Assembly (NCBI GenBank): GCA_005784505.1 | Contig: VCAZ01000014.1 | Coordinates: 1,454,741 to 1,518,740, forward strand | Origin: Bagarius yarrelli | Taxonomy: Eukaryota > Chordata > Actinopteri > Siluriformes > Sisoridae | Length of the DNA: 64,000 bases | Direction: 5' to 3' | In this document: positions 9,468 through 20,600 of the stretch, piece by piece | Numbering within the stretch: position 1 is the first letter of the stretch | Layout of the letters: each line of letters opens with the position of its first letter | Program-made: the position numbers and the translations under genes | The notes under the pieces: model-generated | Told to the model about the DNA's origin: nothing | What the model saw: the letters and a program-made list of their open reading frames with translations, nothing else | The model's database searches: none

Positions 9468-10264
9468 AGGTGTCAATCGAGTGTGTATGTACGGTAGGTC
9501 CCTAAATGTTTAAAAAGCATGTGATTTGAAGGTAAGCTTTTAAATTATTAAAATGGCCCAATTTTTTATATATTTTTGCCCTCATGTGATGCCCTCATGC
9601 CCACAATTCTGAGTGGGTCTCATTCCCGCTCAGCTGAATGCGATCCGAGTCCTGCGTTTTATCGATTTTCCCTCTAGTGGACAACATTAGTATTACACCC
9701 TTTATCTCCGAATCCGATTGATATAAATGGCTAAATTATTTGAATGATCATCTCGATGACTTTAATACTGACAATAAACTCACATGGACTCAAAATTAAC
9801 TTCTTTAACAGACGACTTTACTGTTAGCAATTTTAATATTTTAGCTAGCAGTAATGCTACATCACTATTTAGACATTTACAGTCCTGCGGTACTAACAAA
9901 TTGATTTGTCAGTCTGTTTGTGCCGCTACACCATATTTTATGTACCACCAGCCGCCGCTGCCCACACGTCTAATTAAAGTCAGAAGGTGATTTGTTTTAT
10001 TTTGTGTCTTTTTTTTTTGAACCAGGTAATTTTAGTCATTATAAAGATGTAAAATCACCGCTGTGTGCTAATCTTAAAATAACCAGAAGCAGAGAACAAA
10101 TGAGAAGATGTTGTTAGAGAAATAACACTGTTCCTTCAGCAGAATAAACAAACGTGCTGTTTAATTTGCTGGGAACCTGCTGAGAACCGCAGATACCACG
10201 TATGCTTCTGCATGTGACTCCAGTGAAAACTAACTGAAAGTCTTCTTCTTTTTCTTCTTCCCCT

Positions 10265-10615
10265 TTTGGCTGTTCCCTTTTAGGGGTGGCCACAGCGAAT
10301 CATCTGTCTCCCCCAAACCCTATTCTCTACATCCTCTTCACTCACACCCACTAACTTCATGTCCTCGTTTATCACATCCCTATACCTCCTCTTTGGTCTT
10401 CCTCTTTACCTTCTGCCTGGTAGCTTCATTTCTAACATCCTCCTACCAATATATTCACTGTCCCTCCTCTGGACATGTCCAAACCACAACCTCAATCTGG
10501 ACCCCCTGACTTTCTCCCCAAAACATCTAACATCAAAACCTCAACATCTTCAGCTCTGCTACTTTCAGCTCTGATGCCTGTCTCCTCCTCAGCATCACTG
10601 TCTCCAAACCAGTGA
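10265..10615 (-). mobile_element. non-LTR retrotransposon 3' fragment (RTE-like, same family as 38.8 kb)
   Basis: Reverse complement of the element at 38816-39160: shared phrases on this strand include CACCCACTAACTTCATGTCC, CTCTTTGGTCTTCCTCTTTA and TCTAACATCCTCCTACCAA. The family carries a C-terminal reverse-transcriptase tail with LEVAELKMLRF and GVTRxDRIRN-type motifs. Here the frame is broken and only the extreme 3' part remains. Confidence 0.7.
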
Positions 10616-11340
10616 GACAGCTAGGATCATTTTGCTGTCTCTTGGAATTTTCTGGAACGTCCTGTTGATAGAAAAACTAACAAATAATTATTCTATCTTA
10701 ATAATTAAAAGGGGTTTTATTTGAAGAGGCAGATATTGTTCATGTTAGCGAGTCCCCTTTACCCCTGTCCTGTGTTTGACCTATTTGTGCAGGGGGGGGG
10801 GGGGGGATTTACAATGTTGACCAAGGACATGGTTTACAGAGACGGGGTAACTGTTCTTCTTTTTTGTTTTTTTTTTAGATTACAAAAGCCAGACCCTGTT
10901 AGACCTTCGAAGAATAAACTGAAGAATATTCTCTGCTGTATGTTTCCCCCCGTCCAGCTGAGACACTAGGCGGCGCTTCAGAACATCTCGTTGTCTCTCA
11001 TTGTCACCGGTATTGTTTAGAGGGTCGCAACAAAGCTCTGGGTCGCCCCCCCAGAGCTGTAGTTTTGGGGCCCCTGCCTTTACCATTTGTTTATTTATTT
11101 TTGTATTTATTCAGTCACTTGTTTGTTTAATTTCTTTAGTAATAAATCAAGTTTGAGTCTCACATTTTTAACTGGAGGATAAACATAAAATCTCAACATT
11201 CTGACCTAATTAATTAATATAAAAATAATAAAAATATAATTGTGTTTCTTTTAAATAAATAAATAATAAAACCCAATAAACTCCGAGGTTTTAATTTCTT
11301 TAACATGAACAGAATTTATTTCTACAACCTCTGTTCTCTG
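10615..11340. other. intergenic, no gene recognised
   Basis: Contains a poly-G run (about 10792-10807) and AT-rich sequence. No coding or mobile-element similarity was seen. Confidence 0.4.
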
Positions 11341-11344
11341 TTCT

Positions 11345-11660
11345 GGTGGATTAGTGTTTGCACTGTTGCCTCGCAGAAAGAAGGTTCCGGGTTCGATTCC
11401 CCTGCAGGGGTCTTTCTGTGTGGAGTTTGTATGTTCTTCCTGTGCTTGTGTGGGTTTTACTCCGGGTTCTCCGGTTTCCTCCCACAGTCCAAAAACATGT
11501 ATGTTAGATTGAGTGAGTGTGTGTGTGGCTCTATGATGGACTGGTGACCTGTCCAGGGTGTCCCCCTCCTGCCTTTCACCCTTTCACCCTTTGGGATAGA
11601 CTCCAGCAGATCCCTGTGACCGCGAATTAGGGAATAAGCGGGTATAGAAGATAAATAAAC
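11345..11660 (+). repeat. SINE family B copy
   Basis: Same sequence order as 8594-8955 but missing the GATTCTAAATCGCCC block: TTGCCTCGCAGAAAGAAGG, CCCCTGCAGGGGTCTTTCTG, GGTTCTCCGGTTTCCTCCC, GATGGACTGGTGACCTGTCC, AGACTCCAGCAGATCCC, GGGTATAGAAGATAAATAA. Confidence 0.85.
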
Positions 11661-11859
11661 CTCTATTTTATTATATGATGTTTTAAACAACAGCGACACC
11701 CAGTGGTGTAAACACGCAATAACCAGCTTTCAGCTCTGCAGCATTTAAAGGTCTGCAGACAACACACACACACACATTTGTCCAAACACACACAAAGACA
11801 TTGTCACTTTTATGATCTGTTTGCCACACACACTTTCTAAGACTCAGGTGTGTGTGTGT

Positions 11860-12660
11860 GTGTATTGTCTCACTATAGTGTTTAAAACTATATGTTGTCT
11901 CACTATAGTGTTTAAAACTGAGTATGTCTGAATTGTTAGTATGTAAAGAACAGTATAGGAAAAGTTCCCCAATGATCTACTGCCCCATTGGGATTTCCCA
12001 TGAGGCCGTGGGGCAGACACAACTCGTGATATGTGGAAATGTTGGGAAGCAGTGACGCAAAGCTTTTTAAGTGCTTTATAAACTGTTTACATATTATTTC
12101 TGGAAGCGTCTGTCAACGCTAAGCTGTGCTCTTTATTACAACAAGGACGTTTAATTTTAGCGACAGTTGATTGGTTGGTTCCTGTCACATGACCCGCGGT
12201 GTCTTGCAGAATTCTGAAAAGTTTGGGGTCTAATTTAAAATAACAAAATGAATCTCTCAAAAGACGTGATATCTGGCCGGCGCCGTGGTGAGGCGTCGGT
12301 ACTCACATGTGCAAGTTGTCGCGCTCCGACGACCAGGGTTCGACTCCTTTCCGGCCCAACCCCTTTCTCTCTCTGTCTCCCCATTTCATCCCTCTGTCCT
12401 ATCAATAAAGGCAAAAAATTCCCCCCAAAAATCTCTTTAAAAGACGTGATATGTGAACGGCCCCTTAATTAGCTTTAAATACTTTAGGATGAAAAAACAA
12501 TGTTTCTTGTAGTTAAACATTATCTAGCTTTAAATTCATGCTGCTGTGACGCCGGTAATGTCATGTGACAATATCAACATGGCGGATGTAGTACTTCCGA
12601 ATTTGATTCATACTACCCGTAACCATTTAATTAACCTCGGGTTATCCAATGTAAATGTAA
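11860..12660 (+). repeat. unnamed dispersed element, copy 2, split by a SINE
   Basis: Opens with an imperfect duplication of TGTCTCACTATAGTGTTTAA at 11865 and 11895. It runs through GTTAGTATGTAAAGAACAG and ends with TGACAATATCAACATGGCG, which also occurs at 2580. A family D SINE interrupts it. The ends and class are unknown. Confidence 0.4.
12273..12429 (+). repeat. SINE family D insertion with clear target-site duplication
   Basis: Body CCGTGGTGAGGCGTCGGTAC, B-box GGGTTCGACTCC, tail ATCAATAAAGGCAAAAAATT. It is flanked by near-identical direct repeats: AATCTCT, one or two bases, then AAAAGACGTGATAT, at 12251-12272 (left) and 12430-12452 (right). A 22-23 base duplication is long but typical of LINE-mobilised SINEs, and its near identity means the insertion is fairly young. 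Confidence 0.9.
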
Positions 12661-12722
12661 AGGTTATTAATGGTGTAATCAGAAAGAGAGACGGAGACAC
12701 TGGACAGTTTGATTTTCATGGA

Positions 12723-12728
12723 GTTTAT
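12723..12728 (-). terminator. nufip2: candidate nufip2 poly(A) signal
   Basis: TTTATT on the plus strand reads AATAAA on the minus strand (context GCTAATAAACTCC). About 20 bases downstream is CAAACTGTCCAGTGTCTCCG, with a CA and a GTGTCT element, which suits cleavage near 12.70 kb. Other AATAAA motifs lie between here and the stop codon, so this is the distal candidate only. Confidence 0.35.
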
Positions 12729-12849
12729 TAGCAGTGATGAAGAGTTCTGAAGCGGGACGTCCCCCCTCGTCTTCGTTACGGAGGAAAGAAACACAGAACA
12801 ACACACAAAACTCCAGATTCATTCAAACCTCCTGTTCTTAACAGTCATA

Positions 12850-13265
12850 ACATGGTACAGGTTAAACAGAGAGACAGAGAGAGACAGAGAGGAAAAAGAG
12901 AGACAGAACAGAGAGAAAGAAAAGGGGAAAGAGAGAGCGAGAGAGCACGAGAGAGAGAAAGGGGAGAAAGAGAACGAGACTGTGTCTCTCAGAGATGAGT
13001 GAGACACACAAGGAGACAGAAAGAGAGAGCAAGAAAGAAATGAGAGCGTGAGACTGAGGACAGAAAGAGTCTAACTGTCCCACTTAAAAATGAGGCTCAG
13101 AAGAAAAAGACAGGAATGACAAAGAGAAATAAAAAACAAATCAAGACGGCAGAGAAAAGGTTTAGCTATCTCTTTTTAAAAAAATGAGACACAGACTGAC
13201 AGCGAAAGAGAGATAGAGAGTGAGTGAGCGAGCGAGCGAGAGAGAGAGAGACAGACAGTGTTGTT
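12850..13265. repeat. GA-rich low-complexity tract
   Basis: GAGA and GACAGA-type units with interruptions, ending in a run of GAGCGAGCGAGA. It would be CU-rich in a nufip2 transcript. The serine/leucine/phenylalanine-rich frames on the minus strand are not genes. Confidence 0.85.
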
Positions 13266-13380
13266 TTTTATCTATATGTTCTGATCTGAGCCTCGTCTCT
13301 TAGGCCTGGACTCAGGAGAAAGCAAGTTCTCATCACTTCATCGAGCGTTTAGATGAAAACAGATACACATGCTCACATAC

Positions 13381-13382
13381 GC

Positions 13383-13412
<30 letters not shown>
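13381..13412. repeat. (CAGA)n microsatellite
   Basis: Eight tandem CAGA units after CATACG. Confidence 0.95.
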
Positions 13413-13413
<1 letters not shown>

Positions 13414-14036
13414 AGTGCCAGACCGAATCGGCACAGCAAACGTAACTTGTTTTGTAGAAAGAAAAAAAACGTAATCCGCTGACGTGGGAATCTCCCTGTT
13501 GTTCAGGAGAAACAGTCGAGTGTTAGTTCCACGTTAGCTCTCGCGCGACTTCGCTGAACTCAGGGCTTAAAAATCGTGAGGGTTTCGATTAGAATCGTAC
13601 AGTACGTGCCTACACAGCGCTGAAGTCGATGGAGGAAATAAGAGACAAACTCGTCGGAGTCAGAGGACATTACAAAAAATTAAAAGTAAAAATAAATGCT
13701 GTTGTATTACACAACTAACTTAAACAAAAAAAGAAATTACAGTGAGTGAATGTATGAGGGAAGGGGCGCGTTTACTTTTACACACAGGGTCGGATACAAC
13801 GCTTGCATTAAAAGGATCGGCGACGTCGTGACGCGACGACGGGTTGATTGTTTCTCTCAGACGGCACACGACCAGGAGTTTTATTTATCCTCTTACAGCA
13901 CAACAGCCCGACGGCGGTAACGGGACACTGACCCGAGTTTAACGTTTATCCTTCCGTTTCTTCTCGTCACTTTTGTTCTCGCAGCTGTAAACTTTTCTTC
14001 CCAATTCTAGTGCCAAGATCATTTTATTTTATAAGA

Positions 14037-14335
14037 TTGTAAAAATAAAATCGTAAAATTTCGAGAATAAAGTAAGAATTACGAGATTAAAATCGTAAAA
14101 TTTCGAGAATAAAGTCGTAATATTCGAAAATAAAATCAAAGCAATACAACAATAAAGTCAAAATATTTCGAGAATTAAGTCAAAATTACGAGAATCGATT
14201 CCGGCGTAACAGCCAACAACTTTAATGTTATATATTTTTTTAATCATCTAAAGCTTCAACTTTAATCTCATATTGTTATGATTTTATTCTGGTAATTTTG
14301 ACTTTTTTTTCCAAAATATTTTGACTTTAATTGCA
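14037..14335. repeat. AT-rich minisatellite with inverted continuation
   Basis: The left part (14037-14200) has four or five diverged copies of a 20-30 base unit containing TTTCGAGAATAAAGT and AATCGTAAAA. The right part (14255-14335) carries the reverse orientation (ATTTTATTCTGGTAATTTTG, ATTTTGACTTT). The two halves could pair as an imperfect stem in a nufip2 transcript. Confidence 0.6.
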
Positions 14336-15109
14336 TAAATCTTATTTTTATTATTGGTTTTAACGCGGCACTAAAACTACTTTTATGTTTAAAAATTAAG
14401 AACGGGCTCAGATTGGGATTTTAAAGGTAGTTTTATGCAAACTACAGAGCCCCTGAAGGGACATTTGCCAAAAAAAATGTAAAAAAAAATTAAATAAATA
14501 AAAATATCCTACAAAAACGAAAGAAAAAAAAGGTAAAAGTATCGTGTGCGCTATCTGTAGTTTATTACTTAAGAAATAAAGGAAGTGCTGCAGTTTTTAT
14601 CATTTTTTATAATTAAACAATCTTTCTAATTACCTGATGAACATTGTGTCCCTTTTGTTTTAGCTACAAAAAGTAAAACATGCATTCCGTAATTTTCCTT
14701 TTTTTCCATGATAAAAAAAAAACTTTGTAATTGGTGCCAAAATGATAATTTCACTTAATAAAATAAAATAAAACAACGGTTTTTTAGAAGACCTTAGTTT
14801 AAAACATTTTTTCCCACACCAAAAATTCCCTAAAAATTAATTAAAACATTTCTTTTTTCGTCAGTTAAAAATCGTATGACAATAAAAGAAACCCGAAAAA
14901 CACCGATTTTGACATGATTTTTGACTCTTTATGTTTAAAGTGTTTTTACTTTGCAAATGTCCCTTTAGAGGCTTTGGACTCTTGGTACTCGAATCGCATC
15001 GCAAAAAAAAAAAAGATATATATATATATGGTAATTTAACATTAACACTATGTTTGCTAAGCGTTTGGACCGACTCGCAGTTAGTGCGTCGAAGTGGCAA
15101 TTAAAAGAA

Positions 15110-15385
15110 AAAATGAGAGAGAGATTTTTTTTTGCCACTTCTGGCAGTGTTTATGTCCCTGTACATGGAAAAAGGGAAAGGAAAAGAGGGAGGCAGTGAG
15201 GGAGTTAGGCGGGGAAGGATGGAACAAAACATGAAAGAAAGAAAAAAAGAAAGAAAAAAAGAGGGGAGAGGAGAGAGAGGAGAGAGATAAGAAAAAAGAG
15301 AGAGAGATAAGAAAAAAGAGAAAAAAAAAGAGACATAAAGAAAGAGAGAGAGAGACAGAAAGACAGCGAAAGAGAAACATTGCTA
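15110..15385. repeat. GA/A-rich low-complexity tract
   Basis: GAAAGAAAG, GAGAGGAGAGAG and AAGAAAAAAGAG repeats. The apparent minus-strand frames rich in Ser, Leu and Phe are simple-repeat products. Confidence 0.85.
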
Positions 15386-17032
15386 AAATGATCCACTTGG
15401 CTTTTCTACTTCAGTATAAAAATTGGTTTTAATTGGTAGACCAAAACAAAAAAGAAGAAGAAAGTAGAAAAGAAAAAAAAAAAAAAAAAAAAAAAAGAAT
15501 TGTCGCAAATATGGACGCCCTTCCCTTTTTTTTTATTTTTTGGCAATAACACTGTATGTATATTTCATTAAATTTCCGTTTTATTGTTTTTAAGCGAGTT
15601 TTTTCTCCTTCCTGAGGTCCGCCCGTCGGTTATTAGAGATTAGTTTTCTATTCGTAATCGCTATCGTTTCCGTTACGCGCTGATCTGTTGGCGTTCCGTC
15701 GGGATAATACGATTTAAAAATACATAAAGTGCTACTCGTTATATATAATATATGAATCAGTTATCTGGTGATAAGATAAAAAAAGAATGAGAGAAAATTG
15801 TTAAATCTTAACAGTTGCTTTTTGTCACTGAAAAGAAAAAAAAACCAAACAAACGGCAAAAAAAAAACCCTTTTCAGGCTGTAGAGAAACGATAAATTCC
15901 TTGAGCTCGAGAAAGAAATGTTTATCTGTGTACGCATAAAAAAAAGGTGCTTACTGAAATGCACTAGAAGTAAAATGAAAGCCTGCATTGTGTGCATTAA
16001 ACGAATGTCATGCTGAACCGCGGGTCTGGTAGTGCTAAAAGTTACTCACCACAGCAGATTTCGCTTCTCGTGCAAACAAAAAAAAATACATACAGTAAAA
16101 ACAGAAGCTGTAAATGAAACAATAAACTGAATAAGAATTAATGACGATCTTAACATTCATGGTGCATCTTATCTTATCTACTCGTCCGCTAAGAGCTAAA
16201 AGAGAAAATTAACAGAGAAAACAATAAAAAAAAAACAACAAAAAAAAAACAGCCTGTAGATTCCACCGGTCGTGTAAGTGTGGAGACACCGAAGGTGAAA
16301 AGACGACGATAAGACTAGCGGACTTTCCGAAAGACGTACGCAGACAGCAGTTCGCAGATCTATTCTCGCTTAAGTGATTTTAAGTGGAACTAAAATTAAA
16401 AAAAAAAAAAAAAAAAAAAAAGTGAATGACGTGACTCGTCTAAACTCATTCACAAAAATTAAGACAATAATTCCAGAGGCCTTAGCAAGTGCCGCTCAAA
16501 CTAAAAGGTGTTTGTTTTGTGTCCCCTGAAACATTAAACAGTTAACCATCGGTTAACCCCCCCCCCCCCCAGTAATTAGGGGGCCAAAACATTTTCATGC
16601 CCGTTTAAAGGAATTCAGTGTGTTCCAACATTAGAGCGTGATGCTTCCGAAATGCGAGTCCTCCATTCAGTGGGACAAAGTCCACCATCAACCCTTTTAA
16701 AAAGAAAAGCCGCACTGTAAGTTTGTAAATTTGTGAATATCACTAAAAACAAAACAAAACAAAACAAAAAGATCTGTTCTTAAAACAAAATCAGAACATA
16801 AACAGGTCCTGCATTTAGAAGCCGAGGATCTTGGCTCCAGGTTCTCGTTTCTCGTCTTTTATTGACCGACCCGTATCATCTCAGCCTCTTTAACCACTCC
16901 GTCTCAAGAGCGGTGTTTGTTCTGAGTCAAGATGTCCGTTTAACGAGTCTGAGGCTGCAACTGGGTTTTTCTTGAAGCGCGTCCTTATTTTAGCGGAGTC
17001 CGCCTGAGGAGACGGCGTGTCCAGACTGAGCC

Positions 17033-17085
17033 TCACTGATCAGGACCGTTCTTAGATTCATTGTAGAGCACGACACGATTTGGAT
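17033..17085 (-). CDS. nufip2: nufip2 exon 4 (terminal coding part)
   Basis: After the acceptor TTCGGTTCCAG the frame reads (D)PNRVVLYNESKNGPDQ and stops with TGA (17033-17035). This matches the human C-terminus DPKRIITYNEAMDSPDQ in length and ending. It lies 1.2 kb beyond exon 3, across the intron carrying the CTAT array. Confidence 0.92.
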
Positions 17086-17354
17086 CTGGAACCGAACAGT
17101 GAGAGGAACTGTTACTTCAATACAGTTTTATTTATAGAGCATGTTTAACTAAGCTATCTTTCTATTTAGCCAGCATCTATTTTTCTATCTATCCATCCAT
17201 CCATATTGCATCTGTCATATCCCTTCATCCGTCCATCCGCCTGTCTATCTATCTATCTATCCATCCATCCATCTATCATCCATCCACTTATATATCTATC
17301 ATTCATTCATCTATCCACTTATCTATCCACCCACTTATCTATCTATCCACCCAC

Positions 17355-17391
<37 letters not shown>

Positions 17392-17437
17392 CATCCATAT
17401 TGCATCTGTCATATCCCTTCATCCGTCCATCCGCCTG

Positions 17438-17487
<50 letters not shown>

Positions 17488-17545
17488 CATCTATCCACTT
17501 ATATATCTATCATCCATCCATCTATCCACTTATCTATCCACCCAC

Positions 17546-17610
<65 letters not shown>

Positions 17611-20600
17611 CATCTATCCACTTATATATCTATCATCCATCCATCTATCCACTTATCTATCCACCCACTTATCTATCTTTCCATCTATCTATCCATCCAT
17701 CCATCCACTTATTTATCTATCTATCCATCCATCCATCCACTTATCCATCCATCCACTTATCTATTCATCCATCCATCCATCTTGTCCTTACTGTAAATGG
17801 TGTCATGATCTAAATGCTTGCAATGCAAAAGTAGGCTTGAACCCATATGAGGAACTAGTTGAAACTGTTGCTTTATAGTTGAAGGCACACAGTTGTCTAC
17901 GATGTCTTTGTATGTTGCGGTAATAAATGTTTCCTTAACGAAGCTACAAAACCTTCAGCTATTACATAACACCATGTAACACTTTATGTTGTGTTTATTT
18001 CATAGCTGCGGGTTGCACATTTTTAAACAAAAAAAACAAACAAAAAAAAACGCTCAACCTGGCAGCCAACACAATAGCTGTAAATGTTGACTCCTGAAAG
18101 TATTGTCAGTTCTACATAACATCATTTTGAGAATAGCTCCGAGCCCAGTGTAACATTAGAAGTATGTTTTTGAGAAGTACACTTTTATAGCTGCTGTCAG
18201 AAAACTAAGCGCACGTTAAGTATTTTAATATCAATAACACGTTTTTTTCCCCTAACAATCATCACAAATAATAAACTAGACGTCGACACTTACCTTGCTT
18301 TTGCAAATTCAAAATATATTCCATTTCTGAAAAAAAAAAGGAATAAAAAGTATTAGTAAGTGTATTAACATTACTTATAAAAAATAATTATAAGAATAGC
18401 CGTTATTTTTTTTGTTGTTGTTGTAATTATTAAATAGTGATGGTTCACCTTTAGTGTGATATAATACAGCAGCTTTAAGATCAAAAAAGTCCCAGCTGGC
18501 CCTCCTCTCAAAGTCCTTATTGAAACCTTGATCTCTGGGCAGAGACAATTTGCATGGTTGTTCCAGCCCAACGTCCTTAGAGGAAGAGCAAAATGCTATT
18601 GCACCAGAAACCACAGGCTCGTCCTTTAGAGTATCCACCTCAAATTTTAGGGTCTGAAGTGAGCCTTCACTGGCCGTGGTCACGGTCAGGTTTCCTCCTT
18701 TACTCAAGTTCTGAGCACTAGTCCGTTTGTCTGGGAAAGCTGACTGATCTGGCCTATGGGAGGCACTGTGTGTCTGTGTTGCCACAGCCGCAGTGCAGCC
18801 TCCCTGAAAGCTCACGTCTCCGATTTTGTCCTTTGCCGCCTTGTTGCACATCGGACCTTCTGGGCCGCTGCTGGGTTCGTTGATGAACGACAAACCCCAC
18901 TGGTTTTGAAAGATGTCACCCAGAGATTTTTGATTTGGTGGGGGGTCAGACTGACGGCCGCTGGGGAGAGAAAGTTGCATATTGGAAGAGGAGGAGGCAG
19001 AAAGGGGGTAAACGAACAAATTAGGCTTCCTAGGCTCAGGTGTAGTAGTTGAAATGAAGGTGGAGGGATTGCAGCTACTGCCGGAGGAAGATGCTACATG
19101 ATCAGAGCCTGCTGAGGAAACAACTGGAACGGGGGAGGAACTGGGAACCGAAGTGAAGTGGGGACCAGGCAGAGGGCAGGCGTTGCCGTCACCGTTGCTA
19201 AAGCTGGCCGAGGTGATGGTTTTCACAGCCGACATGGGCACCTGTGATGGCCTCCCGGGTACCTGTGGAGCAGGAGTTGGATTCTCGGTGCCAGTCTGGG
19301 CTGCCTTATTGAGGTTCTCCTTCACTTTGCTTGCATAACTGATCTTAGGCACTATCTTCGCACTACTGTTATCCACAGGAAAAACAGGTGGCGGCTTAAA
19401 CAGAGTCCATGAATCCTCTTTAGTTGACGCTGACACTTTCGTTTTAGTGGATTTATCCTCAAATTTTTTCCCAGCGCTTTTACGGTAAACCTCGGGCACC
19501 GGTAGCGCAGGTGGGGTAGTGGTTGCCTCTCTGGTTTTTGTGAAGCCACTGAAATGGCTGTCTGTCTTTGAGGAGGCACGGCTGATTTCCACCTGCGTCG
19601 CTGAGGTTCTGTCGGCCAACTCTGGCGTGACCAGCCCTGGTTCTTGCTTACTGGCCTGCTGCATGGCCTTGATCTGGCTCAAGGCAGTCACATTGTCCAA
19701 AGATCTGCCATTTCTCTGGGCTCGCCGTTTCTTCGGTGTGGTGTAGCCGCTTTCTGAACCGCTGCCATCGTTGTCTGTGCCAGACCTGCCGGGATAACCA
19801 TTGGTGATTAGCGTCACCACACCGTTTAGAGATGCTAGGGCCTCCTTTTTGCCCTCAAGTGTGGTCAACTCTGAGGGCTTGTCATTTTTGCAGTCCATAC
19901 TGTTTCTACTTTTATTGCCTTTTCTTTCCCCCTTCAGGCCAGTGTGTAAGGTCTGTGTGGAGGAATTTGGTTTCAAGTCGGATTCTAGTAGGAGTTTGTC
20001 ACCATTTTGGCTCGCTGAGTGCAGAGAGCTGTCTAGGTCAACGGAAGCGGGAGTCTCCTCTCCCTCAACTACAAATCCATTTATTTTTCCATTTTCTGAG
20101 GGTAGAAAAAGAACGAAAAGAGTTAAAATAAAATAAATTCAAGACAAACAAGTTCCTCATACATGACAATGGCGTGTAGGGTCAAAGTTGGCATAACAGA
20201 AGAATATTTGGAATCGAAACAGTTAAAAGCAGAAAGCCAGAATTGTGCCTGCTCCCTAATAGCAATTGATTAAACACATTTAGAAATATGCCTTAGAAAA
20301 TCTTTCTTTACAGGGGACTGACTGAAACCACCGGATCAGCACTGGAACAGATCTGACACACCTTCCTTCCAGCTTTCTGCTGACAACTTTTATGCTATTT
20401 ACATGTGTGGTGTTGACTGACAGGACCCAGATCCTTCGCATGAACACACGGCGCAAGTTGTCTTAAAGCATGTCATCGTCATCCGTCTGATGTTTCGCAT
20501 AACTCTCCAAAAGAAGGTTGCAGACAGCCAACTTGGCCCCGCAGTAACTAACCATGAGGGATGTAGTCTTGGGGACTGCCTGAAAGCCTCAGGATCTGGT

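Larger units (their letters stand above)
12700..17032 (-). other. nufip2: probable long 3' UTR of nufip2
   Basis: Starts directly after the nufip2 stop codon (17033-17035). Over about 4.3 kb I find no SINE or LINE, in sharp contrast to both flanks, which carry one every 1-2 kb. Mammalian NUFIP2 mRNA also has a multi-kilobase 3' UTR. Contents: A-rich tracts (U-rich in the mRNA), three GA-rich tracts (CU-rich in the mRNA), a small inverted minisatellite and a poly-C run near 16558. The extent is an inference without transcript data. Confidence 0.5.

Noticed and set aside
17206..17813. Long Ile/His/Leu/Ser/Tyr-rich frames
   Set aside because: Direct translation of CTAT/CATC tetranucleotides; no protein expected.
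18756..20136. Several plus-strand frames of 60-110 codons
   Set aside because: Antisense shadows of nufip2 exon 2, which has unequivocal conserved blocks on the minus strand.
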